Positions 1 to 7,565 of a stretch of DNA of 11,721 nt are shown here, piece after piece. The notes beneath the pieces were generated by a model. That model searched no databases, was not told where the DNA came from, and saw nothing but the letters and a program-made list of their open reading frames with translations. The position numbers and the translations under genes are program-made. The DNA comes from an uncultured Burkholderiales Genera incertae sedis bacterium (lineage in GTDB: Bacteria > Pseudomonadota > Gammaproteobacteria > Burkholderiales > Eutrophovitaceae). Numbering within the stretch: position 1 is the stretch's first letter; each line of letters begins with the position of its first letter. Where the stretch lies: NCBI GenBank assembly GCA_905479505.1, contig CAJQMS010000025.1:1-11721 (forward strand). The letters are read 5' to 3'.

Positions 1-660
1 ATTGCGTCGGTATATCTGGCGCATACCACTGAGTTTGGGATGGACACGAATTTAATCCTTCCTTTTTTGAAAGACGTCGCAATACCCTTAGGTCTTTACG
101 GCTTTGTAGTGCTAAGTTTCCTGGTGATTGTGGGCAGTAGTAATGCCGTCAATCTAACCGACGGGCTTGATGGACTTGCTATCATGCCGTCCGTAATGAT
201 CGCAAGCGCTCTGGCTATTTTTTCTTATGTAGCAGGCCATGCCGAATTTTCAAAATACCTTGGATTTCCCTACATCCCGGGGGCTGGGGAGTTAGCAATT
301 TTCTGTGCATCTTTATCTGGGGCTGGTTTAGCGTTTTTGTGGTTTAACGCCTATCCTGCTGAGGTGTTCATGGGAGATGTAGGTGCTCTAGCATTGGGTG
401 CAGCCCTCGGCGTCGTGGCAATTATTGTCAGGCAAGAGATTGTTCTTTTCATCATGGGTGGCGTGTTTGTTATCGAAACACTTTCGGTAATGATTCAAGT
501 TATTTCGTTTAAGTTGACAGGTCGAAGAGTTTTTCGTATGGCCCCACTACATCATCATTTCGAGCTGAAAGGTTGGAAGGAGAATCAAGTGGTCGTTCGT
601 TTTTGGATTATTACAATGATGTTGGTCCTGATCGGCCTCTCTACGCTGAAGTTGCGATAA
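1..660 (+). CDS. mraY: MraY, phospho-MurNAc-pentapeptide transferase (5' partial)
   Basis: This integral membrane enzyme transfers phospho-MurNAc-pentapeptide from its UDP carrier to undecaprenyl phosphate, making lipid I on the inner face of the cytoplasmic membrane. The reading frame is open from base 1, so the gene enters from upstream. The 219 visible codons correspond to the C-terminal part of a protein that is about 360 residues in E. coli, so roughly 140 residues are missing; the ATG at position 40 is internal. Visible family motifs are NLTDGLDG (nt 151-174), the metal/catalytic Asp in MGDVG (from nt 370) and the histidine triad in APLHHHFELKGW (His codons nt 550-558). Several hydrophobic membrane segments lie between them, and the end (VRFWII...LIGLSTLKLR) matches the family closely. 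The stop is 23 nt before murD. Identification is very secure. Confidence 0.98.
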   Translation: MASVYLAHTTEFGMDTNLILPFLKDVAIPLGLYGFVVLSFLVIVGSSNAVNLTDGLDGLAIMPSVMIASALAIFSYVAGHAEFSKYLGFPYIPGAGELAIFCASLSGAGLAFLWFNAYPAEVFMGDVGALALGAALGVVAIIVRQEIVLFIMGGVFVIETLSVMIQVISFKLTGRRVFRMAPLHHHFELKGWKENQVVVRFWIITMMLVLIGLSTLKLR

Positions 661-683
661 CTGTTAAAAACGAATTGATAAAT

Positions 684-2093
684 ATGATGAATGCTCAATT
701 ACCTTTGCAACAACGAGAGAAAATCACTGCTTTACAGGGTAAAGTCGTTCTCGTGTTGGGCGCAGGTAAAACTGGCACATCGATTGTTCGATGGCTTACT
801 TGCGTCGGTGCTGTTGTTATTTTGGCAGACTCCCGGGCTAGACCACCGGGAATAGCCAGATTGGAAGCTGAGTTTCCTGATTTAAGTTTTCAGGCAGGTC
901 CTTTTATAAATTTAAATTATGACGATGTGGACTTAGTCGTAACTAGTCCAGGTGTACCATTGGACGCCATCCCTCTTGAAGAATTAAAGCAAAAGAATAT
1001 ATCTGTTGTTGGGGATATTGAAATTTTTCTTTGTGAGAATACAGAGCGCTTTGAGAGTAAAGTTTTGGCTATTACGGGGACCAATGGGAAAAGCACAGTG
1101 ACTCGAATGGTTGAAACAATTCTTAAAGTGTCGGGTGCAGATGCTGTCGCAGTCGGAAATATTGGCACCCCTGTGCTGGATATTTTGACTCAGATTGTGA
1201 CCGGCGAGCGAAAGGCTCCTGACGTCTTTGTTTTGGAGATATCAAGTTTTCAAATTGATACGACATTCACGCTTGACTTTCATGGCGCCGTTATCCTCAA
1301 TATATCTGAGGACCACTTAGATCGATATGAAAATTATGAGGCGTATATAAAATCGAAATCAAGGATTTATTCTGGTGCCGGGAAGAAAGTGCTTAACAGG
1401 GATGACCCACTTGTTATGAATTCCATTCCCATGTCAGATGACATTGTTACTTTCGGCCTAAGTCAACCTGATAGTGACGTCGCTTGGGGTGTTGGTCGAA
1501 TTGAAGAAGTTGAATGGTTAATGTTAGGAGATCAAAAAATATGTAGGAGCGATGATTTACCGGTCCTTGGACGGCATAACGTGAGTAACGCGCTGGCAGC
1601 GCTCGCACTATCGGCTCTATTTGTATCCTCAAATGAGATAGCTGTGAATGGTTTGATGAAATATTCTGGGTTAGATCATCGAATGCAGATGGTGGCTGAT
1701 GTTGACGGTGTGCGATTTTTTAATGATTCTAAAGCTACAAATGTTGGAGCAACGCTAGCAGCAATTTCAGGCTTATCTGAGGTAGCTATTCTTATCCTTG
1801 GTGGTCAGTCAAAGCAACAAAATTTCGAGACTTTAACTGAGGTTATTCGTCAGAAAATTCGAACAGTTATTTTAATTGGACAAGATGCACTCATTATTAA
1901 GGCGGCGATTGAGGGGGCCGGTGTGCCTGTCATTGAGGCCTCTAACATGGCCGATGCCGTGCACTTATCTGCAGATATTGCTGAGTGTGATGATCTTGTT
2001 CTTTTATCTCCAGCCTGTGCGAGCTTTGATATGTTCGATGATTACATTCACCGTGGTGATGTCTATATGGAAGCCGTTAGGAGCTTAATCTGA
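684..2093 (+). CDS. murD: MurD, UDP-MurNAc-L-Ala:D-Glu ligase
   Basis: This cytoplasmic ATP-dependent Mur ligase adds D-glutamate to UDP-MurNAc-L-alanine. With the ATG at 684 it has 469 residues, against about 438 in E. coli. The N-terminal Rossmann-like domain has VLGAGKTG (about residues 24-31). The central ATPase domain has the P-loop GTNGKST (132-138), SSFQ (187-190), the EDHLDRY segment (209-215) and Lys225 in KSKSRIY, which aligns with the carbamylated Lys198 of E. coli MurD. The C-terminal domain has NDSKATN (347-353), GGQSK (373-377) and SPACASFD (442-449). The start is uncertain: ATG codons lie side by side at 684 and 687 and neither has a clear Shine-Dalgarno sequence. The frame stays open upstream to a TTG at 573 inside mraY, but a longer form is unlikely. 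The last base of its stop is the first base of the ftsW start. Confidence 0.96.
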   Translation: MMNAQLPLQQREKITALQGKVVLVLGAGKTGTSIVRWLTCVGAVVILADSRARPPGIARLEAEFPDLSFQAGPFINLNYDDVDLVVTSPGVPLDAIPLEELKQKNISVVGDIEIFLCENTERFESKVLAITGTNGKSTVTRMVETILKVSGADAVAVGNIGTPVLDILTQIVTGERKAPDVFVLEISSFQIDTTFTLDFHGAVILNISEDHLDRYENYEAYIKSKSRIYSGAGKKVLNRDDPLVMNSIPMSDDIVTFGLSQPDSDVAWGVGRIEEVEWLMLGDQKICRSDDLPVLGRHNVSNALAALALSALFVSSNEIAVNGLMKYSGLDHRMQMVADVDGVRFFNDSKATNVGATLAAISGLSEVAILILGGQSKQQNFETLTEVIRQKIRTVILIGQDALIIKAAIEGAGVPVIEASNMADAVHLSADIAECDDLVLLSPACASFDMFDDYIHRGDVYMEAVRSLI

Positions 2094-3256
2094 TGCTTTT
2101 TCGTTTTACTGATGAATCAAAAATAGGACAAAAAAACTCACCGTACGATTTTGATTTGATTTTATTTTGGCTAGTCTTCGGTTTAATTGGTTTAGGTGTT
2201 GTCATGGTCTATTCTTCCTCTATCGCGATCGCAGACTTAGGGGGTAATCCCTACCAATTTCTCACAAGGCATTTATTTGCGCTATCAATTGGTCTTATGT
2301 TGGCCTTTTTCGCTACGCAACTTCCGGTTAGATTCTGGGAAGCGGTTGCTCCAGTTTTATTTTTAATAGGGCTGTTTATGCTCATAGTAGTGCTCATTCC
2401 TGGGGTCGGATATGAGGCTAATGGAAGCCGCCGATGGTTTCGCTTTGCAGGTTTCAGTTTTCAGCCCTCTGAGTTTATGAAGTTTGCCGCTGTCTTGTAT
2501 GCAGCAGATTACACAATAAGGAAAGGTGTACATATATCTACTTTTAAGCGTGGTTTTCTGCCTTTATTTGCAGTAATGGTGCTAGCTGGCGCATTGCTGT
2601 TATTTGAGCCTGACTTCGGAGCGTTTGTCGTGATCACGGCTATTGCAATGGGGGTGCTTTTTCTCGGAGGGATGAATTGGAAGCTATTGTTGGCACTTAC
2701 GTTCCTCTTGTTCGCCGCCTTTGTTGTTTTGATTAATTATTCGGAGTATCGATCGGCTCGTGTTTTTGGTTTTTTGGATCCTTTTGGTGACCCGTTTGAT
2801 ACCGGATATCAGCTCACTCATTCTTTAATGGCGTTTGGGCGCGGGGAGTTATTTGGCGTTGGTCTCGGAGGCAGTATTGAAAAATTACATTATCTTCCAG
2901 AGCCACATACAGACTTCATTCTTGCTGTTATCGGGGAGGAGATGGGTTTTTTGGGTGTGGTTTTTACGGTTACGAGTTTTGGTTGGTTAACTCTCCGTAT
3001 GATTATGATTGGTAATCAGGCGGCTCGATTAGAGCGGTATTTTTCTGCTTTGGTGGCTCAGGGTGTGGCGATATGGATTGGTTTTCAGGCGCTCATAAAT
3101 ATGGGGGTAAATGTAGGTGCTCTTCCGACCAAGGGTCTGACCCTCCCGCTCTTATCGTTTGGTGGTAGTGGTTTGATGATGAACTGCATTGCCATAGGCC
3201 TGATTTTTAGGATTGATTACGAAAATCGTGCGCTTATGAAAGGGGTGAACCTTTGA
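2093..3256 (+). CDS. ftsW: FtsW, septal peptidoglycan glycosyltransferase (SEDS family)
   Basis: FtsW is the SEDS-family polymerase that, with the class B PBP FtsI, joins lipid II into glycan strands at the division septum. The 387-residue protein is strongly hydrophobic, with about ten likely membrane helices (for example around residues 20-42, 57-76, 84-104, 154-192, 196-215, 276-304, 316-338 and 352-373). SEDS signatures are NGSRRWFRFAGFSFQPSE (110-127), EPDFGA (172-177), GYQLTHSLMAFGRG (238-251), the PEPHTDF segment with the likely catalytic Asp274, GEEMGFLG (281-288) and the C-terminal PTKGLTLPLLSFGGSGL (345-361). The ATG shares one base with the murD stop and is preceded by AGGAG (2079-2083) at 9 nt, a good ribosome binding site inside murD. 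FtsW is preferred to RodA because of the dcw context and the charged cytoplasmic N-terminus. Confidence 0.97.
   Translation: MLFRFTDESKIGQKNSPYDFDLILFWLVFGLIGLGVVMVYSSSIAIADLGGNPYQFLTRHLFALSIGLMLAFFATQLPVRFWEAVAPVLFLIGLFMLIVVLIPGVGYEANGSRRWFRFAGFSFQPSEFMKFAAVLYAADYTIRKGVHISTFKRGFLPLFAVMVLAGALLLFEPDFGAFVVITAIAMGVLFLGGMNWKLLLALTFLLFAAFVVLINYSEYRSARVFGFLDPFGDPFDTGYQLTHSLMAFGRGELFGVGLGGSIEKLHYLPEPHTDFILAVIGEEMGFLGVVFTVTSFGWLTLRMIMIGNQAARLERYFSALVAQGVAIWIGFQALINMGVNVGALPTKGLTLPLLSFGGSGLMMNCIAIGLIFRIDYENRALMKGVNL
3239..3248 (+). promoter_or_regulatory. Ribosome binding site of murG (supports TTG start)
   Basis: AAAGGGGTGA matches the extended anti-Shine-Dalgarno complement (AAGGAGGTGA) at 8 of 10 positions. 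It ends 4 nt before the TTG at 3253. It lies within the last codons of ftsW and supports the TTG start over the ATG at 3274, which would delete the first beta strand of MurG. Confidence 0.75.
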
Positions 3257-4314
3257 ATAAGCGAGTAGTAATAATGGCAGGCGGTACGGGTGGTCATGTT
3301 TTTCCTGCGTTAGCGGTAGCTGAATATCTCAAGAAAAAACAATGGGATGTGTTTTGGTTAGGAGGGACAAAAGGCCTAGAGAGACAGGTGCTTAATTTAG
3401 AAGTATCTCGCACGTTATTTATTCGTTTCGCCGGAGTCAGGAGGAATGGTGTTTTGGGATGGTTGAAACTCCCTCAAAACTTGGCGCTTGCTATTTTTAA
3501 TGTGGTTAAATTTTTTATAAAAAATAAACCTAATGTCGTTATTGGATTCGGAGGTTATGTGACGGTACCTGGTGGTATCGCGGCTAAGTTGTGTCGCTGC
3601 CCGCTTGTAATTCATGAACAAAATGCGACACCTGGTTTGTCAAACAGATTACTAGCTAAGCTCAGTAAAAAAATATTACTGGGTTTTCCAAATACGATGC
3701 CGAAAGGGATCTATGTTGGCAATCCCCTTAGATCAGCTTTCTCATCTATTCCGCCACCAGAACTAAGGTATCGAGAGAGAAATGGGCGTTTGAAGATTCT
3801 TATCGTCGGTGGAAGCTTAGGCGCAAAAGTTTTTAACGATATCTTGCCAATCGCCATATCCAGAATTCCTGAAAATGAACGACCTTGCGTCATGCACCAA
3901 TCTGGACGTAATAAACTGACGGAATTGCGAAACTCATATGATCGACTTGGTGTTTCAGCGACTTTGTTGGAGTTCATCGAGGATATGTCTGCAGCTTACG
4001 CACAAGCTGACTTAGTGATTTCACGTGGTGGGGCTCTATCCGTCTCTGAAATTGCTTCGGTTGGCGTGGCAAGTTTTTTAATTCCTTACCCCTTTGCTGT
4101 TGATGATCATCAAATGCGTAATAGTGAGTTTCTAGCGAACTTGGGTGGTGCTATCGTAATTCCAGAGAGTGAGTTGAACCCGGATTTCTTAGCAAAAGCT
4201 ATATTAAATTTTGACCGCGCTAGTCTTTCGGAAATGGGGGTGAAGGCGAAATTAGCGGATATGTTCGGAGCTACAACGTTGGTTGGTCAACAAATCGAGG
4301 ATTTGATGCGGTGA
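3253..4314 (+). CDS. murG: MurG, lipid II-forming GlcNAc transferase
   Basis: MurG is a peripheral membrane GT28 glycosyltransferase (GT-B fold) that adds GlcNAc from UDP-GlcNAc to lipid I, giving lipid II. The 353 residues match the usual length (355 in E. coli). The N-terminal acceptor domain has the glycine-rich loop GGTGGH (10-15), GFGGYVTVPG (98-107) and HEQNATPG (121-128). The C-terminal donor domain has GGSLGA (186-191), HQSG (215-218), SRGGALSVSE (257-266) and DDHQMRN (284-290). The start is a TTG in a 4-nt TTGA overlap with the ftsW stop, with a strong ribosome binding site just upstream. The stop forms a GTGA overlap with murC. One small oddity is Gly where SRAGA or CRSGA is usual in the donor-domain loop; this is probably a tolerated variant. 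Confidence 0.97.
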   Translation: MNKRVVIMAGGTGGHVFPALAVAEYLKKKQWDVFWLGGTKGLERQVLNLEVSRTLFIRFAGVRRNGVLGWLKLPQNLALAIFNVVKFFIKNKPNVVIGFGGYVTVPGGIAAKLCRCPLVIHEQNATPGLSNRLLAKLSKKILLGFPNTMPKGIYVGNPLRSAFSSIPPPELRYRERNGRLKILIVGGSLGAKVFNDILPIAISRIPENERPCVMHQSGRNKLTELRNSYDRLGVSATLLEFIEDMSAAYAQADLVISRGGALSVSEIASVGVASFLIPYPFAVDDHQMRNSEFLANLGGAIVIPESELNPDFLAKAILNFDRASLSEMGVKAKLADMFGATTLVGQQIEDLMR

Positions 4315-5744
4315 GATATAAAGTTAAAGCGATTCATTTTGTTGGGATTGGCGGTGTTGGTATGAGCGGCATTGCTGAGGTCTTATCAAATTTAGGCTAT
4401 TCCGTGACAGGGTCGGATCTAAAAAGCTCATCAGCAGTGACTAGATTGGAGAGTTTGGGTATCAAAGTTTTAATCGGTCATAGCGTCCAGAACATAATTG
4501 ACGCGGATGTGCTGGTAATATCTTCTGCAATTTCGTCTGAAAATCCAGAGGTTCTTGAGGCAAAGCGCATAGGTATTCCTGTTGTACCGAGAGCGACAAT
4601 GTTAGCTGAGCTGATGCGATTTAAGCAAGGAATCGCAATCGCTGGAACACACGGAAAAACGACCACTACAAGCTTAGTGGCTAGCGTTCTAGCAGAAGCT
4701 GCGATGGATCCTACTTACGTTATCGGTGGACGGTTGGAGTCCGTTGGCGCCAACGCGCAATTAGGCGAAGGAGAATTCATTGTGGTGGAGGCCGATGAAT
4801 CTGATGCTTCATTCTTACTTTTACAGCCCGTTATTTGCGTGGTGACTAATATTGATCGGGATCATCTCGACGCATACGGCCAGGATTTTGAGCGGCTCAA
4901 GACGGCCTTTGCTAACTTCATCACACGTATCCCATTTTACGGGAAAGCGGTCTTATGCTCGGATGACCCGGGGATAAAAGCTATATTGCCGAATTTATCA
5001 AGGCATGTGATCACTTATGGTTTCAATGAGGATGCTCAAGTGAGGGCAAGTATTCCGAAGCGTGTAGACGGTAAAATGTGTTTCTCGGTAAACCGGCAAA
5101 TTGGGTCTGTAATATTTCCTCCATTGAGGGTTCGCCTGAACTGCTTAGGAAAGCACAATGTACTCAATAGTCTTGCCGCTATTGCGCTTGCTACAGAGCT
5201 AGAAATCGATGATGACGTCATCTGCCAAGCACTTGAAACTTTCCAGGGTGTTGGAAGGCGGCTTGAGAGTTACGGTAGCGTCAAGTTAGGAACAAAACGA
5301 GTCACTTTATATGACGACTACGGACATCACCCCAGTGAAGTTGAGCCTACATTAGCAGCCATTCGCGAGGCTTATCCACAAAAACGGTTGGTATTGGTAT
5401 TTCAACCGCACAGATATACTCGTACGCGAGATTTTTTTGATGAATTTGTGAGGGTTTTAAGTAAGGCTGACGTCTTAATCATGACGGAGGTTTACGAGGC
5501 GGGAGAATTGCCAATACCTGGAGTTGATAGCGCTGGAATAGCGAGATCGATCAGGATGATCTCTGGGCTAAACCCCGTATGTGTTCGAGGTGTTGAAATG
5601 GCGCTCAACGTTCTTGTTAAACTCATAGAGGATGATGACGTCATCATCACTATGGGGGCAGGAACTATCGGCAGTCTTCCTTCTGCCATTGTTTTGGCGA
5701 GTAAACAATCTCAGCCTGAGAAATCTAATAGGGTTGAAATATAA
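4311..5744 (+). CDS. murC: MurC, UDP-MurNAc:L-alanine ligase
   Basis: MurC is the first cytoplasmic Mur ligase; it adds L-alanine to UDP-MurNAc using ATP. The 477 residues are slightly fewer than the 491 of E. coli. The N-terminal nucleotide-binding domain has HFVGIGGVGMSG (9-20). The ATPase domain has the P-loop GTHGKTT (112-118), then EADESDASF and NIDRDHLDAY. The C-terminal domain has GVGRR, YDDYGHHPSEV and FQPHRYTRT. The GTG start overlaps the murG stop by 4 nt (GTGA), with GAGG (4297-4300) 10 nt upstream as a modest ribosome binding site; termination-reinitiation is likely. Two copies of a palindromic 15-mer centred on TGACGTCA lie in the C-terminal part of the gene (see the repeat entries). 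murB begins 2 nt after the stop. Confidence 0.97.
   Translation: MRYKVKAIHFVGIGGVGMSGIAEVLSNLGYSVTGSDLKSSSAVTRLESLGIKVLIGHSVQNIIDADVLVISSAISSENPEVLEAKRIGIPVVPRATMLAELMRFKQGIAIAGTHGKTTTTSLVASVLAEAAMDPTYVIGGRLESVGANAQLGEGEFIVVEADESDASFLLLQPVICVVTNIDRDHLDAYGQDFERLKTAFANFITRIPFYGKAVLCSDDPGIKAILPNLSRHVITYGFNEDAQVRASIPKRVDGKMCFSVNRQIGSVIFPPLRVRLNCLGKHNVLNSLAAIALATELEIDDDVICQALETFQGVGRRLESYGSVKLGTKRVTLYDDYGHHPSEVEPTLAAIREAYPQKRLVLVFQPHRYTRTRDFFDEFVRVLSKADVLIMTEVYEAGELPIPGVDSAGIARSIRMISGLNPVCVRGVEMALNVLVKLIEDDDVIITMGAGTIGSLPSAIVLASKQSQPEKSNRVEI
5208..5222. repeat. Palindrome-containing 15-mer, copy 1 (in murC)
   Basis: GATGATGACGTCATC occurs here and again, identically, at 5631-5645. Within it GATGACGTCATC (5211-5222) is a perfect 12-bp palindrome centred on TGACGTCA. 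It encodes Asp-Asp-Asp-Val-Ile, so a chance product of acidic codons followed by Val-Ile is a fair explanation. Function is unknown. Confidence 0.6.
5631..5648. repeat. 18-bp perfect palindrome, copy 2 (in murC)
   Basis: GATGATGACGTCATCATC reads the same on both strands over 18 bp. Its first 15 bp are identical to 5208-5222. It lies about 100 nt before the murC stop and encodes Asp-Asp-Asp-Val-Ile-Ile. It has no loop and no following T-tract, so it does not look like a terminator; a dimeric protein-binding site or coincidence are the options. Confidence 0.6.
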
Positions 5745-5746
5745 GC

Positions 5747-6649
5747 ATGAATCCTCAGCCAAATATATTAAAAAATGTATCAATGAGTGGGCAAACTACC
5801 TGGAGAGCCGGGGGGGCGGCGCGTTTTGGCTATGCTCCCGAATCAGAGCAGAATTTATCTTTGTTCCTTAAAAGTTTTCAGTGTTCTGATTGTCCGATTG
5901 TTTTTATCGGGCTTGGTAGCAATCTACTGGTTCGAGATGGCGGCTTAAATGCGCTGGTGATTTTCACTCATCGGGGACTTTCAGTTCTTAATGTCATGGG
6001 AGATGGTGCGAACGCCATATTTTACGCGAGTGCTGGAGTTGCATTACCTAAGTTGGCGCGTTTTGCGGCGAATCTGGGTTATGAGGGTAGCGAATTTATG
6101 GCAGGTATTCCAGGAACAGTGGGTGGTGGACTTACAATGAATGCCGGATGTTATGGCGGTGAAATTTGGGACTGTGTACAGCACGTAAAAACAATTACGC
6201 CAAGCGGCGATATTAAGGTCAGATCGCCCTCTGATTATTTAATCGAATATCGAAAAGTGACGCATAAATTTGAGGGGGAGGAGTTTTTCATCGGAGCGTG
6301 GTTTAAATTCCACGTTGGAGACAAACAAAAAGCCAGAGACCGTATTAGAAACTTGCTGAAGCGCCGTGTCCAGGAACAGCCATTGAGTAAGCCAAACGCC
6401 GGTTCTGTCTTCAGAAATCCTGATGATGACTTTGCCGCTAGATTGATCGAGGCAGGTGGTTTAAAAGGTCGCCTTACCGGTGGCGCCGAAGTATCTCAAC
6501 GACACGCTAACTTTATTATCAACACCGGTGGTGCGACAGCGAAAGATATCGAAGATTTGATAGTTGAGGTCCAATCGGAAGTAGCGCTCAAATACGGCAT
6601 TACTTTGAAGAGAGAAATTCATATTTTGGGAGCCACTATTGATTCATGA
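5747..6649 (+). CDS. murB: MurB, UDP-N-acetylenolpyruvoylglucosamine reductase (type II)
   Basis: MurB is the FAD- and NADPH-dependent cytoplasmic enzyme that reduces UDP-GlcNAc-enolpyruvate to UDP-MurNAc, the substrate of the MurC encoded just upstream. The 300-residue length and motif set fit the shorter type II enzymes rather than the 342-residue E. coli type I form. Visible features are TTWRAGGAA near the N-terminus (17-25), the FAD-binding GLGSNLLVRDGG (55-66), FMAGIPGTVGGGLTMNAGCYG (117-137), YRKV (168-171), the proton-donor Ser220 in NAGSVFRNP, and SQRHANFIIN near the end with Glu290 in KREIHILG as the likely C-terminal catalytic acid. The ATG is 2 nt after the murC stop and has only a weak, distant AGGG upstream, so coupling to murC translation is likely. 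Its stop overlaps the ddl start by 11 nt. Confidence 0.96.
   Translation: MNPQPNILKNVSMSGQTTWRAGGAARFGYAPESEQNLSLFLKSFQCSDCPIVFIGLGSNLLVRDGGLNALVIFTHRGLSVLNVMGDGANAIFYASAGVALPKLARFAANLGYEGSEFMAGIPGTVGGGLTMNAGCYGGEIWDCVQHVKTITPSGDIKVRSPSDYLIEYRKVTHKFEGEEFFIGAWFKFHVGDKQKARDRIRNLLKRRVQEQPLSKPNAGSVFRNPDDDFAARLIEAGGLKGRLTGGAEVSQRHANFIINTGGATAKDIEDLIVEVQSEVALKYGITLKREIHILGATIDS
6628..6632 (+). promoter_or_regulatory. Ribosome binding site of ddl (supports TTG start)
   Basis: GGGAG lies 6 nt before the TTG at 6639, inside the 3' end of murB. The only nearby ATG (6646) is in another frame and gives an 8-codon ORF that stops at 6669, so the TTG is the best ddl start. Confidence 0.6.
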
Positions 6650-7565
6650 GAAAGATTTTGGTCGCGTAGGAGTTTTGTGTGGGGGCACATCCTCAGAGCG
6701 AGAGGTTTCACTTGCTTCCGGCTCTGCAGTCTATGATGCGTTAATCAGCAGAGATATTAGTGCCGAGTTAATCGACACTAAGAAACAAAACATAATTAAA
6801 GTCTCGGAAAATCGGATCGATCGAGCCATCATAATGTTGCATGGCCGAGGTGGGGAGGATGGAGCGATCCAGGGTTTGTTAGAGGCTTTAAACATCCCCT
6901 ACACCGGGAGTGGAATAGCTGCTTGCGCCCTGGCTTTAGATAAATGGAGATCAAAGTTGATTTTCGAAGCTTGCGATATCCCAACACCGCAGTTTTCTTC
7001 GGTGACCTCCGTGCAGGAGGTGACTGATGTTGTTAATAATCTCGGAATACCGCTAATTGTAAAACCCTCAAGAGAAGGATCTACCATAGGCCTAACCAAA
7101 ATCTTGGATCAGTCGGAGGCGCAACCAGCTTATGAGTTAGCAAGGCAGTATGACTGCTCGGTAATTGCTGAGAAGTTCATAGAAGGTGATGAATTGACTG
7201 TCGCAATTTTAAATGGAAAACCGTTGCCAGTGGTCCGAATTGTTGCGCCAAATAACAACTATGATTATCAAGCTAAGTATCACTCTGATGAAACGGAGTA
7301 TTTTTGCCCCTCGGAACTTGGCTCGAGTATTGATCTGCGAGTGCAAGGGGTGGCGATGAAAGCCTTCAAGGCGCTCGGTTGCGCGGGTTGGGGGCGTGTC
7401 GACGTAATGTTGGATAAGGCCGGTGTCCCTTGGGTTCTAGAAGTTAATACGGTCCCTGGGATGACAAAGCATAGTTTGGTGCCTATGGCCGCGAAAGCAG
7501 CCGGAATCAATTTTGAAGAATTAGTGGTGGCAATATTGGGAGGAAATAATGTGGCACAGCTATAG
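6639..7565 (+). CDS. ddlB: Ddl, D-alanine:D-alanine ligase (DdlB type)
   Basis: Ddl is a cytoplasmic ATP-grasp ligase that makes D-Ala-D-Ala for the pentapeptide. The 308 residues match DdlB of E. coli (306). Visible are GGTSSEREVS (15-24), HGRGGEDG (68-75), PYTGSG (87-92), VKPSREGST (141-149), YDYQAKYHSDET (208-219), GWGRVDVMLD (250-259) and LEVNTVPGMTKHSLVP (267-282). The catalytic triad of E. coli DdlB (Glu15, Ser150, Tyr216) corresponds to Glu20, Ser148 and Tyr214. The Mg-binding residues correspond to Asp255, Glu268 and Asn270. The position of Tyr214 and the dcw context argue for a D-Ala-D-Ala enzyme rather than a D-Ala-D-Lac ligase. The start is TTG, overlapping murB by 11 nt; the 3' end overlaps ftsQ by 17 nt. 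Confidence 0.96.
   Translation: MIHEKDFGRVGVLCGGTSSEREVSLASGSAVYDALISRDISAELIDTKKQNIIKVSENRIDRAIIMLHGRGGEDGAIQGLLEALNIPYTGSGIAACALALDKWRSKLIFEACDIPTPQFSSVTSVQEVTDVVNNLGIPLIVKPSREGSTIGLTKILDQSEAQPAYELARQYDCSVIAEKFIEGDELTVAILNGKPLPVVRIVAPNNNYDYQAKYHSDETEYFCPSELGSSIDLRVQGVAMKAFKALGCAGWGRVDVMLDKAGVPWVLEVNTVPGMTKHSLVPMAAKAAGINFEELVVAILGGNNVAQL
7538..7543 (+). promoter_or_regulatory. Ribosome binding site of ftsQ
   Basis: GGGAGG ends 5 nt before the ATG at 7549 and lies inside the ddl reading frame. It is one of the best Shine-Dalgarno matches in the window and fixes the ftsQ start despite the 17-nt overlap with ddl. Confidence 0.75.

Noticed and set aside
514..542. Perfect TTGACA (514-519) in mraY as a promoter for murD
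   Set aside because: At 17-nt spacing the -10 is TATGGC, only 3 of 6 matches, and the hexamer encodes conserved residues of MraY.
573..683. Possible N-terminal extension of murD starting at TTG 573 inside mraY
   Set aside because: There is no ribosome binding site ahead of it, the translated extension matches no Mur ligase part I recognise, and it would overlap the conserved mraY 3' end by 88 nt.
5632..5871. 79-residue plus-strand ORF across the murC-murB junction
   Set aside because: It is out of frame with both well-supported genes, has no family resemblance and simply spans their coding sequence.
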